Of a stretch of 64,000 nucleotides of DNA, positions 47,519 to 57,854 are shown one piece after another; the stretch's first letter is position 1; every line of letters begins with the position of its first letter. The position numbers were made by a program, and so were the translations under genes. The notes below the pieces were generated by a model. The model saw only the letters and a program-made list of their open reading frames with translations. It did not search any database and was not told the DNA's origin. The stretch is from the NCBI RefSeq assembly GCF_000243075.1, contig NC_016745.1, positions 177,501 to 241,500 on the forward strand. Reading direction: 5' to 3'. Source of the stretch: Oceanimonas sp. GK1. Lineage in GTDB: Bacteria; Pseudomonadota; Gammaproteobacteria; Enterobacterales; Aeromonadaceae.

Positions 47519-47546
47519 ATTATGAAGGTGCGACAAATTTTGTCAA
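47519..47546 (-). promoter_or_regulatory. Promoter of the lipoprotein-DUF4105 pair
   Basis: On the minus strand a perfect TTGACA (47541-47546) is 16 bases from CATAAT (47519-47524), about 40 bases upstream of the lipoprotein ATG. Confidence 0.7.
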
Positions 47547-47623
47547 CACCCCAAAGGAAGGGCGATAGCAATAGGTAAGCTATGCTTTGGACAGTAGCAC
47601 ATCAGCATAATTATTATGCCCCC

Positions 47624-48250
47624 TCACTCCCCAAAATCCATCGACAGAAACAGTCGGCGGTAACCGGTGGGCACCGGGGGTGAGCGATGCCACAAACCCC
47701 GGCCTTCCTCTCCTTCCCAGCCGTCACCCTTCATTAGCGCCACCTCGCCCACCGCCAGTTGCTGCCATTGCTCCGGCTCCTTGCCACCCTCTGCCAGCAA
47801 CTGATCCCGCTGCGGCGTGTTCAGCCAGTGGGTGCCCGGTCCGGAATAGGTGCTCACCAGCCGGCAGGGCAACCGGTCCACGTGAAAGCGCGGGCACATG
47901 GCAGTTTGCAGGCTGGCCAGGCGCACCCCCACCCGCTGCAGTTCAAACAGGCAGGCAAACATTTCCGCCAGTTGCTGCACGTCCTCGGCCAGGGCCTGGC
48001 GGCCGGAGAAGTCCGGCAGCTGTTTGCTCAGCGCCTCGGCAACCGTGTCCGGCGGCAGCAGCTCTCGCACACTGATGCGGCTGCCCGCCTGCAGCAGCTG
48101 CTGAACATAACCCTCCACATCGGCCGGCAAAGGCCGCTGCCATACCGCCAGATTACAGTCGGGCTGGTAGATACGGGAAAAGATCCCAGGTTCGCTGCCC
48201 TGCATATCGACAGGGGCACCAGGGGACAACAGCGCTTCGGGAGTACTCAT
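47624..48250 (-). CDS. DUF1826 protein (zinc-regulon associated)
   Basis: The 208-residue frame starts MSTPEALLSPGAPVDMQGSE; AGGA lies 9 bases before this ATG, and an upstream in-frame start is less likely. The sequences MCPRFHVDRLPCRLVSTYSG and THWLNTPQRDQLL carry His, Cys and Asp residues suited to metal binding, resembling a 2-oxoglutarate-oxygenase-like jelly roll; this fold is a guess. DUF1826 genes are often found beside COG0523 GTPases under Zur, and here a Zur box lies between the two divergent genes. The biochemical role is unknown. Confidence 0.82.
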   Translation of the reverse strand: MSTPEALLSPGAPVDMQGSEPGIFSRIYQPDCNLAVWQRPLPADVEGYVQQLLQAGSRISVRELLPPDTVAEALSKQLPDFSGRQALAEDVQQLAEMFACLFELQRVGVRLASLQTAMCPRFHVDRLPCRLVSTYSGPGTHWLNTPQRDQLLAEGGKEPEQWQQLAVGEVALMKGDGWEGEEGRGLWHRSPPVPTGYRRLFLSMDFGE

Positions 48251-48285
48251 GACCGGAATTCCTTGCTGATACATGGGATAACTTA

Positions 48286-48300
48286 TGTTACGTTATAACA
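48286..48300. promoter_or_regulatory. Zur box between DUF1826 and COG0523 genes
   Basis: TGTTACGTTATAACA matches the proteobacterial Zur consensus TGTTATNNTATAACA at all but one defined position. It lies 36 bases from the DUF1826 ATG and 45 from the GTPase ATG, placed to repress both divergent genes when zinc is plentiful. Confidence 0.85.
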
Positions 48301-48344
48301 ACTACATTCATCATAAACCATGGCAAGCAAGCGGAGCAAACACC

Positions 48345-49544
<1,200 letters not shown>

Positions 49545-49603
49545 ACGGCACGGACCCCGCTGGCGCACAATACTCGCCATTGTCGAGCCATTGAGTCCGT
49601 TCA

Positions 49604-50086
49604 ATGAAAACCAATTTGATCACCCGCGCCGGCTGGCACAAGCTGGACGACGAGCTCAAGCACCTGTGGAAGGTGGAACGTCCCGCCGTGACCCAAGCGG
49701 TGTCGGAAGCCGCCGCCCTTGGCGATCGCAGCGAAAATGCCGAATACATCTACGGCAAGAAGCGGCTGCGGGAAATCGACCGCCGCATCCGCTACCTGAT
49801 GAAGCGGCTGGAAGCGGTGAAAATCGTCGATCACGACCCGCGCCAGAACGGCAAAGTGTTCTTTGGCGCCTGGGTCGAGCTGGAAAACGACGAGGGCGAT
49901 ATTGCCCGTTACCGCATCGTCGGCCCCGACGAAATCGACACCAAAAACAACCACATTACCATCGACTCGCCCATGGCCCGGGCGCTGATCGGCAAGCAGG
50001 TGGATGACGAAGTACAGGTCCGCACGCCCTCGGGCGTTAAGGAATGGTACGTCAACCACATTCGCTACACTCCGTTTGAAGATTAA
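49604..50086 (+). CDS. greB: Transcription elongation factor GreB
   Basis: GreB rescues backtracked RNA polymerase by inserting its coiled coil into the secondary channel. The 160-residue frame (E. coli 158) starts MKTNLITRAGWHKLDDELKH. The coiled-coil tip acidic pair lies in LGDRSENAEYIYGKKRLREI (about residues 39-58), which marks it as GreB rather than GreA. It is 3 bases from tex, as is common. Confidence 0.96.
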   Translation: MKTNLITRAGWHKLDDELKHLWKVERPAVTQAVSEAAALGDRSENAEYIYGKKRLREIDRRIRYLMKRLEAVKIVDHDPRQNGKVFFGAWVELENDEGDIARYRIVGPDEIDTKNNHITIDSPMARALIGKQVDDEVQVRTPSGVKEWYVNHIRYTPFED

Positions 50087-50089
50087 TTT

Positions 50090-52414
50090 ATGACCAACAT
50101 CAATCATATTCTGGCGCAGGAGCTGGGCGTGGCCCAGGCCCAGGTCAACGCCGCCGTGGGCCTGCTCGACGAGGGCGCCACGGTTCCTTTTATTGCCCGC
50201 TACCGCAAGGAAGCCACCGGCGGCCTGGACGACACCCAGCTGCGCAACCTCGACAGCCGGCTGGGCTATCTGCGCGAGCTGGAAGACCGCCGTGCGGTGA
50301 TCCTCAAGTCCGTGGACGAACAGGGCAAGCTGAGCCCGGCGCTCAAGGCCGAACTGCTGGCCGCCGACACCAAAACCCGGCTGGAAGATCTCTACCTGCC
50401 CTTCAAGCCCAAGCGCCGCACCAAGGGCCAGATTGCCATCGAGGCCGGCCTGGCCCCGCTTGCCGATACTCTGTTTACCGACCCCAGTCAGGATCCACAG
50501 CGGCTGGCGGAGCAGTTCGTCAATGCCGAGGCCGGCGTGATTGATGCCAGGGCGGCGCTGGACGGCGCCAAATACATACTGATGGAGCGCCTGGCCGAGC
50601 AGGCGGATCTGCTGGAAGCGGTGCGTACTTACCTGCAACAGCACGGTCAGCTGCAGGCCCGGGTAGTGGAAGGCCAGGAGCAGAGCGGCGCCAAGTTCAA
50701 GGACTACTTCGAGCATAATGAGCCCATTGCCAAGGCACCATCCCACCGGCTGCTGGCCATGCTGCGCGGCCGCAACGAAGGTGTGCTGTCATTGGGGCTG
50801 GTGGTGGACAACGACGCCGAGCGTCATCCCTGCGAAAGCATTATCGCCCGCCATGCCGGCTGGCAGGACCAGGGCCGCCCCGCCGACAAATGGCTGGCGG
50901 GCGTGTTCAGCTGGACCTGGCGGGTCAAGCTGTCGCTGCAAATGGAAACCGAGCTGCTGGGCCAGGCCCGGGAGCGGGCCGAGGAAGAAGCCATTCGCGT
51001 GTTTGCCCTTAACCTCAAGGATCTGTTGATGGCCGCCCCCGCCGGCGCCCGCGTCACCATGGGGCTGGATCCGGGCATTCGCACCGGGGTCAAGGTGGTG
51101 GTGGTGGACCACACCGGCAAGCTGCTGGAAGCCGCCACCGTGTATCCGTTCCAGCCCCACAACAAGGTGGAGCAGAGCCTGCGCACCCTGGGGGAGCTGT
51201 GCCGCAAGCATGGGGTCAGCCTGGTGAGCATCGGCAACGGCACCGCTTCCCGGGAGACCGAGCGGCTGGTGGAGCAACTGATGAAGCAAAGCCCGGAGCT
51301 CAAGCTGCAGAAGGTGGTGGTGAGCGAGGCCGGCGCTTCTGTCTATTCCGCCTCGGAACTCGCCGCCAACGAGTTTCCGGATCTCGATGTGTCCCTGCGC
51401 GGGGCAGTAAGCATCGCCCGCCGGTTGCAGGACCCGCTGGCGGAGCTGGTGAAGATCGATCCCAAGAGCATCGGCGTGGGCCAGTATCAGCACGATGTGT
51501 CCCAGACCCAGCTGGCCCGCAATCTGGAGGCGGTGGTGGAAGACTGCGTGAACGCCGTGGGCGTGGACGTCAACATGGCCTCGGCCCCGCTGCTGGCCCG
51601 GGTATCGGGGCTCACCCCCACCCTGGCCCAGAACATCGTCGCCTGGCGTGACGAACAGGGCGCCTTTGCCGACCGCAGGCAACTGCTCAAGGTGCCCCGG
51701 CTGGGGCCCAAGGCCTTTGAACAGTGCGCCGGCTTTTTGCGCATTCAGGGCGGCAAAAACCCGCTGGACGCCTCGGCGGTGCACCCGGAAGCCTACCCGG
51801 TGGTGACCCGCATGCTGGAGCGGCTCAAGCAGCCGGTAAAGGAGGTGCTGGGCAATGCCGGCCTGCTCAAGACCCTGGATCCGAAAGACTACACCGACGA
51901 GCACTTCGGCCTGCCCACGGTGCAGGACATTCTAAAAGAGCTCGACAAGCCGGGCCGGGATCCCCGTCCCGAGTTCAAGACCGCACGTTTTATGGACGGG
52001 GTGGAAAAGCCCGCGGATCTCGTTCCCGACATGGTGCTGGAAGGGGTGGTGACCAACGTTACCAATTTCGGCGCCTTTGTGGACATCGGTGTGCATCAGG
52101 ACGGCCTGGTGCATATCTCGGCGCTCACCGACCGCTTTGTGCAGGACCCGCGCGAGGTGGTGAAGGCCGGCGACATCGTCCGGGTCAAGGTGCTGGAGGT
52201 GGACTTGCAGCGCAACCGCATCGCCCTGACCATGCGCCTGGATCAGAGTGCCGCCGAGCATGCCGAGGGCAAGAGCGTGCCACGCCGGGATGATCGCGCC
52301 CGGAGCGGCAAGCCTGCCGGCCAGCGCCAACAGCGTCCAGCCCGTCGTGAGCAAGCAGCACCGCAAGGGGCCATGGGCGCGGCCCTGGCGGCGGCGCTGC
52401 AGAAAAAAAAGTAA
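50090..52414 (+). CDS. tex: Transcription accessory protein Tex (S1 RNA-binding)
   Basis: Tex is a nucleic-acid-binding protein related to eukaryotic Spt6. The 774-residue frame starts [20 protein letters not shown]. The YqgF-like domain begins at [19 protein letters not shown] (about residues 325-343), helix-hairpin-helix repeats follow (about 500-560), and the S1 domain [20 protein letters not shown] lies at about 650-720. The C-terminal tail is basic and ends in KKK. It is in an operon with greB. Confidence 0.95.
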   Translation: MTNINHILAQELGVAQAQVNAAVGLLDEGATVPFIARYRKEATGGLDDTQLRNLDSRLGYLRELEDRRAVILKSVDEQGKLSPALKAELLAADTKTRLEDLYLPFKPKRRTKGQIAIEAGLAPLADTLFTDPSQDPQRLAEQFVNAEAGVIDARAALDGAKYILMERLAEQADLLEAVRTYLQQHGQLQARVVEGQEQSGAKFKDYFEHNEPIAKAPSHRLLAMLRGRNEGVLSLGLVVDNDAERHPCESIIARHAGWQDQGRPADKWLAGVFSWTWRVKLSLQMETELLGQARERAEEEAIRVFALNLKDLLMAAPAGARVTMGLDPGIRTGVKVVVVDHTGKLLEAATVYPFQPHNKVEQSLRTLGELCRKHGVSLVSIGNGTASRETERLVEQLMKQSPELKLQKVVVSEAGASVYSASELAANEFPDLDVSLRGAVSIARRLQDPLAELVKIDPKSIGVGQYQHDVSQTQLARNLEAVVEDCVNAVGVDVNMASAPLLARVSGLTPTLAQNIVAWRDEQGAFADRRQLLKVPRLGPKAFEQCAGFLRIQGGKNPLDASAVHPEAYPVVTRMLERLKQPVKEVLGNAGLLKTLDPKDYTDEHFGLPTVQDILKELDKPGRDPRPEFKTARFMDGVEKPADLVPDMVLEGVVTNVTNFGAFVDIGVHQDGLVHISALTDRFVQDPREVVKAGDIVRVKVLEVDLQRNRIALTMRLDQSAAEHAEGKSVPRRDDRARSGKPAGQRQQRPARREQAAPQGAMGAALAAALQKKK

Positions 52415-52439
52415 GTTGGAACCAAGGAAGCGGTCTTTT

Positions 52440-52467
52440 GGTCATGCCCATGAAGATGGGCATCCAG
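52440..52467. repeat. REP-like hairpin after tex
   Basis: ATGCCCAT / ATGGGCAT around GAAG forms a perfect 8-base-pair stem, flanked by GTC and CCAG-type ends. On the reverse strand it fits the same TGGAT-stem-CTTC-stem-ATGAC pattern as the element at 28963-28992. It lies 25 bases after the tex stop. Confidence 0.6.
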
Positions 52468-52646
52468 AACAGACGTGCACAGTTTCAAACACAGCGCCGT
52501 TTGTGGCATGGGCACGGGGGTGACGGGAGAAAATGGGCGTGACCAAAGAGAGAAAAATCTGCTCGGACGCCTGCCATGGTTTGCCGGGCAGAGGTGGATT
52601 GGCTGTCATATAGTAAGGGCAGTCTGTTTGCCATTCGGAGACTGCC

Positions 52647-53723
52647 ATGACACCACTGCAGGACAGGGCCGCCGGCGCCCTGATGGGCGCCTTTATTGGC
52701 GAGGCGCTGGGTGTGGGGCCGCACTGGTATTACGATCTCGGTGCCCTGCGCCGGGATCACGGCCACTGGGTAAGCGACTATCGCGCGCCCCTGCCCGGCC
52801 GCTATCACGAGGGCCTGCAGGCCGGTGACGGCTCCCAGCCCGCCTTTATTCTCAAGCTGCTGCTGCGCTCACTAACCGACTGCAACGGCTACGATCACAC
52901 CGACTTCTGCCACCGGCTCGACACGCAACTGCTTCCCCTGCTGGACGGCACGCCCCGGGGCGGGCCCGGCGGTTATACCAGCCAGTCGATACGGGACGCC
53001 TGGCACAAGCGGGTGGAACAAGGGCTACCCTGGAGCGAGTGCGGCGGCCACGCCGACACCACCGAGGCCATGGAGCGCACTCTGGCGCTGGGAGTGCGCT
53101 ATGCCCTAAACCCCACCCGGCTGGCCCAAACCGTGGCGGCCAACGCCGCCCTCACCCAAAGCGACGATAGCATACTGGCGATGACGGTGGCCTACAGTGC
53201 CGTGCTCGGCCAGCTGGTGCAGGGGCAGCCCTTCGACAGTCAGCTCTCAGCCCGGCTGATGAGCCTGGTGCAAAAGGGCGAACTGCCCTTTCATGCCGTG
53301 ACCACTGGCGGGCTGAACCCGCCGGCGACCGGAGCCGAGCCGTCCCGGGCCGGAAACTTTGCTTCCCCCGATGCCCTGCTTACGCCATCCTGCCTGGCCA
53401 TAGCGGCCCTTGATCCCGACGTGCGTATCGAACCGGCCTGGAAGGTGTCGCTGGTCTATGGCATGCCCTGCGCCAGCTATCATGTGCTGCCCGCCGTCTA
53501 CTATCTGGTGGCGCGCTTTGCCGGCGACTTTGAGTCGGCGGTGCTGCACGCCATCAACGGCGGCGGCCAGAACCAGGCCCGGGCCATGCTGACTGGGGCG
53601 CTGGCCGGGGCTCAGTGCGGCCTGTCGGGCATTCCCGAGCGCTTTATCAACGGCCTGACCGATAACGGCCTGCTGCCCCTGTGCCGGACGCTGGCGCTGC
53701 AGATCGCGCCTTCGACGGGGTGA
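52647..53723 (+). CDS. ADP-ribosylglycohydrolase-family protein with altered metal ligands
   Basis: The 358-residue frame starts MTPLQDRAAGALMGAFIGEA and follows the DraG/ARH fold: N-terminal GxxxGxxxGEALG, a middle AANAALTQSDDSILAMTVAY helix, and C-terminal NGGGQNQARAMLTGALAGAQ then IPERFINGL. In active ARH enzymes the C-terminal motif is GGDTDT, and an N-terminal TDDT motif completes the metal site. Here these read GGQNQA and GDGSQP, so both Asp ligands of the C-terminal motif are Gln. It may not be an ADP-ribosylhydrolase at all. It stands alone between tex and rsuA, about 230 bases after tex. Confidence 0.8.
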   Translation: MTPLQDRAAGALMGAFIGEALGVGPHWYYDLGALRRDHGHWVSDYRAPLPGRYHEGLQAGDGSQPAFILKLLLRSLTDCNGYDHTDFCHRLDTQLLPLLDGTPRGGPGGYTSQSIRDAWHKRVEQGLPWSECGGHADTTEAMERTLALGVRYALNPTRLAQTVAANAALTQSDDSILAMTVAYSAVLGQLVQGQPFDSQLSARLMSLVQKGELPFHAVTTGGLNPPATGAEPSRAGNFASPDALLTPSCLAIAALDPDVRIEPAWKVSLVYGMPCASYHVLPAVYYLVARFAGDFESAVLHAINGGGQNQARAMLTGALAGAQCGLSGIPERFINGLTDNGLLPLCRTLALQIAPSTG

Positions 53724-53788
53724 ACCGGGTTTCTGCCTTTCATCCCGCCCTGTGCGATAATGATGCTCTTTGCCAGCTCAGGACTGCC

Positions 53789-54472
53789 ATGCGCCTCGAT
53801 AAATTCATCTGCAAAAGCACCGAACTGAGCCGGTCCGAGGCCCGGCGGGCCATTGCGGCCGGCGAGGCCCGGGTCAACGGTGAGCCAGTCACCCATGAGG
53901 CGGCCCAGGTGCACGAAAACAACCTGGTGACCCTGGCCGGCCAGCGGCTGGTGCCCCGCCCCTTCCGTTACCTGATGATGCACAAGCCCACCGGCACCCT
54001 GTGCTCCAATGTGGACGGCGTCTATCCGTCGCTGTTTCGCTGGCTGGATATCGACCGGCCCGATGAGCTGCACATTGTCGGCCGCCTCGACGCCGACACC
54101 ACCGGCCTGGTGCTGCTCACCGACGACGGCCGCTGGTCGTTTACTATCACGCGCCCCGAGCAGCACTGCGCCAAGGTATACCGGGTCGGCCTGCGGGATC
54201 CGCTGGCGGAGCAGACCGCCGCCCGCTTTGCACAGGGCCTGTTGTTGCAGGGGGAAAACAAGCCCACTCAGCCCGCCAGGGTCGAAGCCAGCGGCCCCCG
54301 CGAGGCGCTGCTGACCATTACCGAGGGCCGGTTTCATCAGGTCAAGCGCATGTTTGCGGCGGTGGGCAACCGGGTTGTCAGCCTGCATCGAGAGCAGATT
54401 GGCGGCATTCGGCTGAATGTGCCCCCGGGGCAGTGGCGCCCCCTGAGCCAGGCCGAGATTGACGGCGTCTGA
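53789..54472 (+). CDS. rsuA: 16S rRNA pseudouridine(516) synthase RsuA
   Basis: RsuA makes pseudouridine 516 in 16S rRNA. The chosen ATG gives MRLDKFICKSTELSRSEARR (227 residues, E. coli 231), with AGGA upstream. An S4-like domain (about residues 1-55) precedes the catalytic domain with GRLDADTTGLVLLTDDGRW (about 98-116), which contains the catalytic Asp. The ITEGRFHQVKRMFAAVGNRV signature lies at about 172-191. Confidence 0.93.
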   Translation: MRLDKFICKSTELSRSEARRAIAAGEARVNGEPVTHEAAQVHENNLVTLAGQRLVPRPFRYLMMHKPTGTLCSNVDGVYPSLFRWLDIDRPDELHIVGRLDADTTGLVLLTDDGRWSFTITRPEQHCAKVYRVGLRDPLAEQTAARFAQGLLLQGENKPTQPARVEASGPREALLTITEGRFHQVKRMFAAVGNRVVSLHREQIGGIRLNVPPGQWRPLSQAEIDGV

Positions 54473-54575
54473 TACCGCTTGCCCCCTTGCGCCGGCCTTG
54501 CGGGGAAAGCCTGCATCCCGTGTCAAACCCGGGTAAGATGCGAACGAGCCTTTTTATCCACCGCAGGAGCCAGCC

Positions 54576-55001
54576 ATGTACCTTGAACTCGTTCCCTTCG
54601 ATAACGACCATCAGCCGGCTATTCGCGCCGTGCGCAACGCCGTGTTTATTGAGGAGCAGCACATCAGCCCGGAGCTGGAATTCGACGGCCTGGACGACGA
54701 CGCCATTCACGTGCTGCTGAGCATCGATGGCCAATGGGCCGGCACCGGCCGCATGCTGGATGACGGTCATATCGGCCGCATTGCCGTGCGCAAGGAATTC
54801 CGCGGCCTCGGGCTGGGGGCCAGGGTGGTGCAGGCACTGGTGGACGAGGCCGCCCGGCGGGGCCTGCCGCGGGTGTATCTGGGGGCGCAAAAATACGCCA
54901 CCGGCTTCTACCGCAAGCTGGGCTTCACACCTTACGGAGACGAATTTCTTGACGCCGGCATCGTGCACATCGCCATGGAAAAGCCCCTGCACGGCTCCTA
55001 A
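54576..55001 (+). CDS. GNAT-family N-acetyltransferase
   Basis: A 141-residue GNAT protein starts MYLELVPFDNDHQPAIRAVR. Motif A is clear, GRIAVRKEFRGLGLGARVVQ (about residues 68-87), and motif B is KYATGFYRKLGFTPYGDEF (about 107-125). It resembles the ElaA/YjcF group. The acceptor substrate is unknown. A strong stem-loop follows at 55059-55087. Confidence 0.88.
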   Translation: MYLELVPFDNDHQPAIRAVRNAVFIEEQHISPELEFDGLDDDAIHVLLSIDGQWAGTGRMLDDGHIGRIAVRKEFRGLGLGARVVQALVDEAARRGLPRVYLGAQKYATGFYRKLGFTPYGDEFLDAGIVHIAMEKPLHGS

Positions 55002-55058
55002 GCCCGAAAAGCCAGAGCAACCAAAAATAACCATTTAACTGGAATTTAACACCACTAT

Positions 55059-55087
55059 GGCATGGTTTTAACGCATAAAACCATGCC
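55059..55087 (+). terminator. Terminator after the GNAT gene
   Basis: A perfect 12-base-pair stem (GGCATGGTTTTA with TAAAACCATGCC, loop ACGCA) is followed by a T-rich tail (TTTCGTTTGTTTT). It lies 57 bases after the GNAT stop. Confidence 0.75.
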
Positions 55088-55176
55088 TTTCGTTTGTTTT
55101 GCACTCTAATTAAATTTCACTTTCCAGCGCTTTTTATGTACCATTGGCGCGTTCATGCATTGAATAAAGTGAATTG

Positions 55177-56739
55177 ATGAACGTTTCCAACCTCAGCCTT
55201 GCCGAACAAAGGCTGGTCGCCGGACTCAGCGGCGGCTTCCTGCTCCTCTTCGTCATGCTCGCCTCTATCGACCTGCAACAGATGACCCACTGGATCAATC
55301 AGGGCTTTGCTTGGACTGCCGGCGTCTTTGGTCCCTTTTGGCAGTTGTGGATGCTGGCCAACCTGGTGATTGCCCTGGTGCTCGGTTTCTCCCGCTATGG
55401 CGACATTCGTCTGGGCGGCCACGAGGCCCCCGACAGCTCTACTTTTCGCTGGCTGGCGGTGATCATGTGCACCCTGCTGGCCGGGGGTGGCGTGTTCTGG
55501 TCCGCCGCCGAGCCCATGTATCACTATGTGACCACACCGCCGCTGTTTGCCGGCGGCGAGTCGGCGGTGTCGGCGGTCTCCGCCGCCCTGGCCCAAAGCT
55601 TTCTGCACTGGGGCTTTCTGGCCTGGGCGGCGCTTGGCACCCTGTCGGCCATCGTGGTGGTATACGCCCACTATCACAAGGGCCTGGCCATGCGTCCGCG
55701 TACCCTGCTTTATCCGCTGTTGGGCGAGAAGGTGGAAACCCACTGGCTGGGTACCCTGGCCGATGTGGTCTCCATTATTGCGGTGGCCGCCGGCACCATT
55801 GGTCCCATCGGCTTTCTCGCCACTCAGCTGGGCTTCAGCCTTGAGGCACTGCTGGGCTGGGAAAACAACTATGGCCTGCAATTGGCGATTCTGGGCGGTC
55901 TGGTGGCCCTTTACACCTTGTCCGCCTCGACCGGCATAGAAAAAGGCATTCAGTGGTTGTCGAGCGCCAATGTGGTGCTGGCGGTGGTGCTGCTGGCCAT
56001 AATTCTGCTGGCAGGCCCGGGCCACTTCATCATTGATGCCTTTCTCAACGGCATGGGCACCTACCTGCAGGACTTTATGCCCCTGGCCCTGAACCGGCAG
56101 GACGAGGCCTGGCTGGGCTGGTGGACGGTGTTCTTCTGGGGCTGGTTTATCGGTTACGGCCCCATGATGGCGCTGTTTATCGCCCGCATCTCCCGTGGCC
56201 GCTCCCTGCGCGAGCTGGTGATGGCGGTGGCCATCATGGCGCCCCTGGTCACCAATTTCTGGTTCGCCAGCATAGGCGGCGCCGGCATCTTCTACGAGCA
56301 GGCCGCCGCCGGCGTGATCTCCGCACCTCTGCAGGAAAGCGGCCTGCCCGCGGCCCTGCTGGCGGTCACCCAGCAATTGCCCCTGGCCGAGCTGATGGTA
56401 CCCGCCTTTTTGCTGCTCACGGTGATTTTCGTGGCCACCACCGGCGACTCCATGGCCTATTCCATCGCCATGGCCATCAGCGGCGAACACACCCCGCGCA
56501 CCCGCCAGCGCATGTTCTGGGCTCTGACCATGGGGCTGGTGGCGGCGGTGCTGCTGCGCATGGGCGAAGGCGGCATCAATGCGCTGCAGTCCTTTATCGT
56601 GATCACGGCAGCGCCGGTGTCGCTGCTGCTGCTGCCGGTGCTCTGGACCGGCCCGCGCCTGGCCCACGCCATGGCCTATGAGCAGGGTATCGTGACTCAG
56701 GCGCCCCGCATCAGGGCCGCTGCCGACCGCGCATTCTGA
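55177..56739 (+). CDS. BCCT-family transporter
   Basis: A secondary transporter of the betaine/carnitine/choline family, 520 residues with about twelve membrane segments, starting MNVSNLSLAEQRLVAGLSGG; a TTG one codon upstream is possible. The motif FWSAAEPMYHY follows TM3, and TM8 reads WTVFFWGWFIGYGPMMALFI before ARISRGR. In BetP-like carriers the corresponding stretches are GMGIGLLFW and W-x-W-W-I-S-W. Here the glycine motif is LLAGGGVFW, and two tryptophans of the substrate cage are Phe and Tyr. The substrate may therefore not be betaine; a related marine osmolyte is a guess. Confidence 0.88.
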   Translation: MNVSNLSLAEQRLVAGLSGGFLLLFVMLASIDLQQMTHWINQGFAWTAGVFGPFWQLWMLANLVIALVLGFSRYGDIRLGGHEAPDSSTFRWLAVIMCTLLAGGGVFWSAAEPMYHYVTTPPLFAGGESAVSAVSAALAQSFLHWGFLAWAALGTLSAIVVVYAHYHKGLAMRPRTLLYPLLGEKVETHWLGTLADVVSIIAVAAGTIGPIGFLATQLGFSLEALLGWENNYGLQLAILGGLVALYTLSASTGIEKGIQWLSSANVVLAVVLLAIILLAGPGHFIIDAFLNGMGTYLQDFMPLALNRQDEAWLGWWTVFFWGWFIGYGPMMALFIARISRGRSLRELVMAVAIMAPLVTNFWFASIGGAGIFYEQAAAGVISAPLQESGLPAALLAVTQQLPLAELMVPAFLLLTVIFVATTGDSMAYSIAMAISGEHTPRTRQRMFWALTMGLVAAVLLRMGEGGINALQSFIVITAAPVSLLLLPVLWTGPRLAHAMAYEQGIVTQAPRIRAAADRAF

Positions 56740-56745
56740 GTGAGT

Positions 56746-56777
56746 TGCCGGTACCGCCTCTCCCGGCGGTACCGGCA
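56746..56777. terminator. Bidirectional stem-loop between the BCCT and porin genes
   Basis: A perfect 13-base-pair stem (TGCCGGTACCGCC with its complement, six-base loop) lies between the convergent genes, 7 bases after the BCCT stop. It has no T-run. Confidence 0.6.
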
Positions 56778-56780
56778 GAC

Positions 56781-56808
56781 TCAGAAGTAATACTTCAGAA
56801 GTAATACT
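56781..56808 (-). repeat. Exact 14-bp duplication over the porin 3' end
   Basis: TCAGAAGTAATACT is repeated twice without a gap (56781-56794 and 56795-56808). On the minus strand each copy spells the end of the porin, Tyr-Tyr-Phe-stop. The upstream copy is used; the second copy is a leftover duplicate after the stop. Confidence 0.85.
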
Positions 56809-57778
56809 GCAGCCCCACACCGTAGAGATTGTCTTCGTTTTCGGCGCGGTTCAGCAGATATTCGGCGTAAAGCTTGGCTCTGGGCATCAGGTAATATTCG
56901 GTGGCGAAAATCACCTTGTCTTCCCAGCGCTCGTGGGCGGGCTCATGCAGGCTCAGGCGATTGTAACCCAGGCCAACGGCGACCTGCTTATAGGTGTAGG
57001 ACATCACCCCTTCCCAGTAATCAAAGCGAAAGCGGTCGATGCATGCCGGTCCGATCCAGCACACATCATCATAATTGGCCCGACCATGAGTCAGGGCGCC
57101 GTAAAACCCACCGGGGGAGCGGTAATTCAGGCCCAGCGCCAGGTTACGAATGTTGCCGTTGGGTTCGCTCTCTTGCCTGGTTTCCACCGCCAGCACCACC
57201 CCCAGGCCACTCTCCCCCTGGTAACCGGCAGACGCTCCGTACTGGGCCCGAGTACCCTGGTTATTATCCTGTTTGTTGGCATCATTAACGGCGTAGCCGG
57301 CGCGCAGATCCCAGCCATCACCGGCCCAGGTGACCTTGAGCTGGTCGTCCAGGGTAGTCTCGGTCATATAACCGTGGCCGCCAAACAGGTTAAAGACATC
57401 GGTCAGATCCCTGAGCTGGTTAAAGGGGCTGTCACTGCGCCCGACGGTCAGCTCCAGATCCTCTCGAATGCGCACCCCCAGCCAGACTTCATCCGCATAA
57501 ATCCGGTCGCCGTAGCGGGAATCATTCAGCAGATCCCAGCTCAGTTCACCAATCAGGATCACATTGGCGTTCAGCCGGCCGGCACCGGACAGGCCCAACG
57601 AGGCCAGGGTATCGCCGCCGAAGGACTCGGCCCGATAGCCCTGCTGATAACCCAGAGCACCCAGGTTCTGCTCAACTTTACCGTGCAGCGCCAGCACCTG
57701 CTGCCGATCGTCCGTGCTCCAGGTCACGGCCATGGCCGAACTGGTCAAAAGAAAAAGGAAAAGGATTGCGCGCGTCAT
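56795..57778 (-). CDS. Gram-negative porin
   Basis: An outer-membrane general porin of 327 residues, starting MTRAILFLFLLTSSAMA with cleavage after AMA; upstream ATG starts exist but give a poor signal peptide. Alternating strands are visible throughout, for example NANVILIGELSWDLL and EVWLGVRIREDLELTVGRSD. It ends in LQYYF, with the terminal Phe recognised by the Bam complex. A negatively charged loop and the segment NQLRDLTDVFNLFGGHGY fit the trimeric porin family. The last codons lie in an exact 14-base duplication. Confidence 0.85.
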   Translation of the reverse strand: MTRAILFLFLLTSSAMAVTWSTDDRQQVLALHGKVEQNLGALGYQQGYRAESFGGDTLASLGLSGAGRLNANVILIGELSWDLLNDSRYGDRIYADEVWLGVRIREDLELTVGRSDSPFNQLRDLTDVFNLFGGHGYMTETTLDDQLKVTWAGDGWDLRAGYAVNDANKQDNNQGTRAQYGASAGYQGESGLGVVLAVETRQESEPNGNIRNLALGLNYRSPGGFYGALTHGRANYDDVCWIGPACIDRFRFDYWEGVMSYTYKQVAVGLGYNRLSLHEPAHERWEDKVIFATEYYLMPRAKLYAEYLLNRAENEDNLYGVGLQYYF

Positions 57779-57800
57779 CACTGTTACCGGAAAAATCATG

Positions 57801-57827
57801 AAAAAGGGTGCTGACAACAGCACCCTT
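57801..57827 (-). terminator. Intrinsic terminator after the small secreted protein gene
   Basis: On the minus strand the stem AAGGGTGCTG / CAGCACCCTT with a TTGT loop is followed by a T-run. It lies 27 bases after the stop of the 98-residue gene and 23 bases before the porin ATG, so it separates the two genes. Confidence 0.85.
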
Positions 57828-57854
57828 CTTGAATCGTCGTGTAATGACGAAAAG

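Noticed and set aside
52415-52646. Possible small gene between tex and the ARH-like gene
   Set aside because: Only short frames without ribosome binding sites or motifs; the stretch holds a REP-like hairpin and otherwise nothing I can identify.
55153-56820. 555-codon minus-strand frame
   Set aside because: Antisense to the BCCT transporter and porin junction, with shadow-frame composition.
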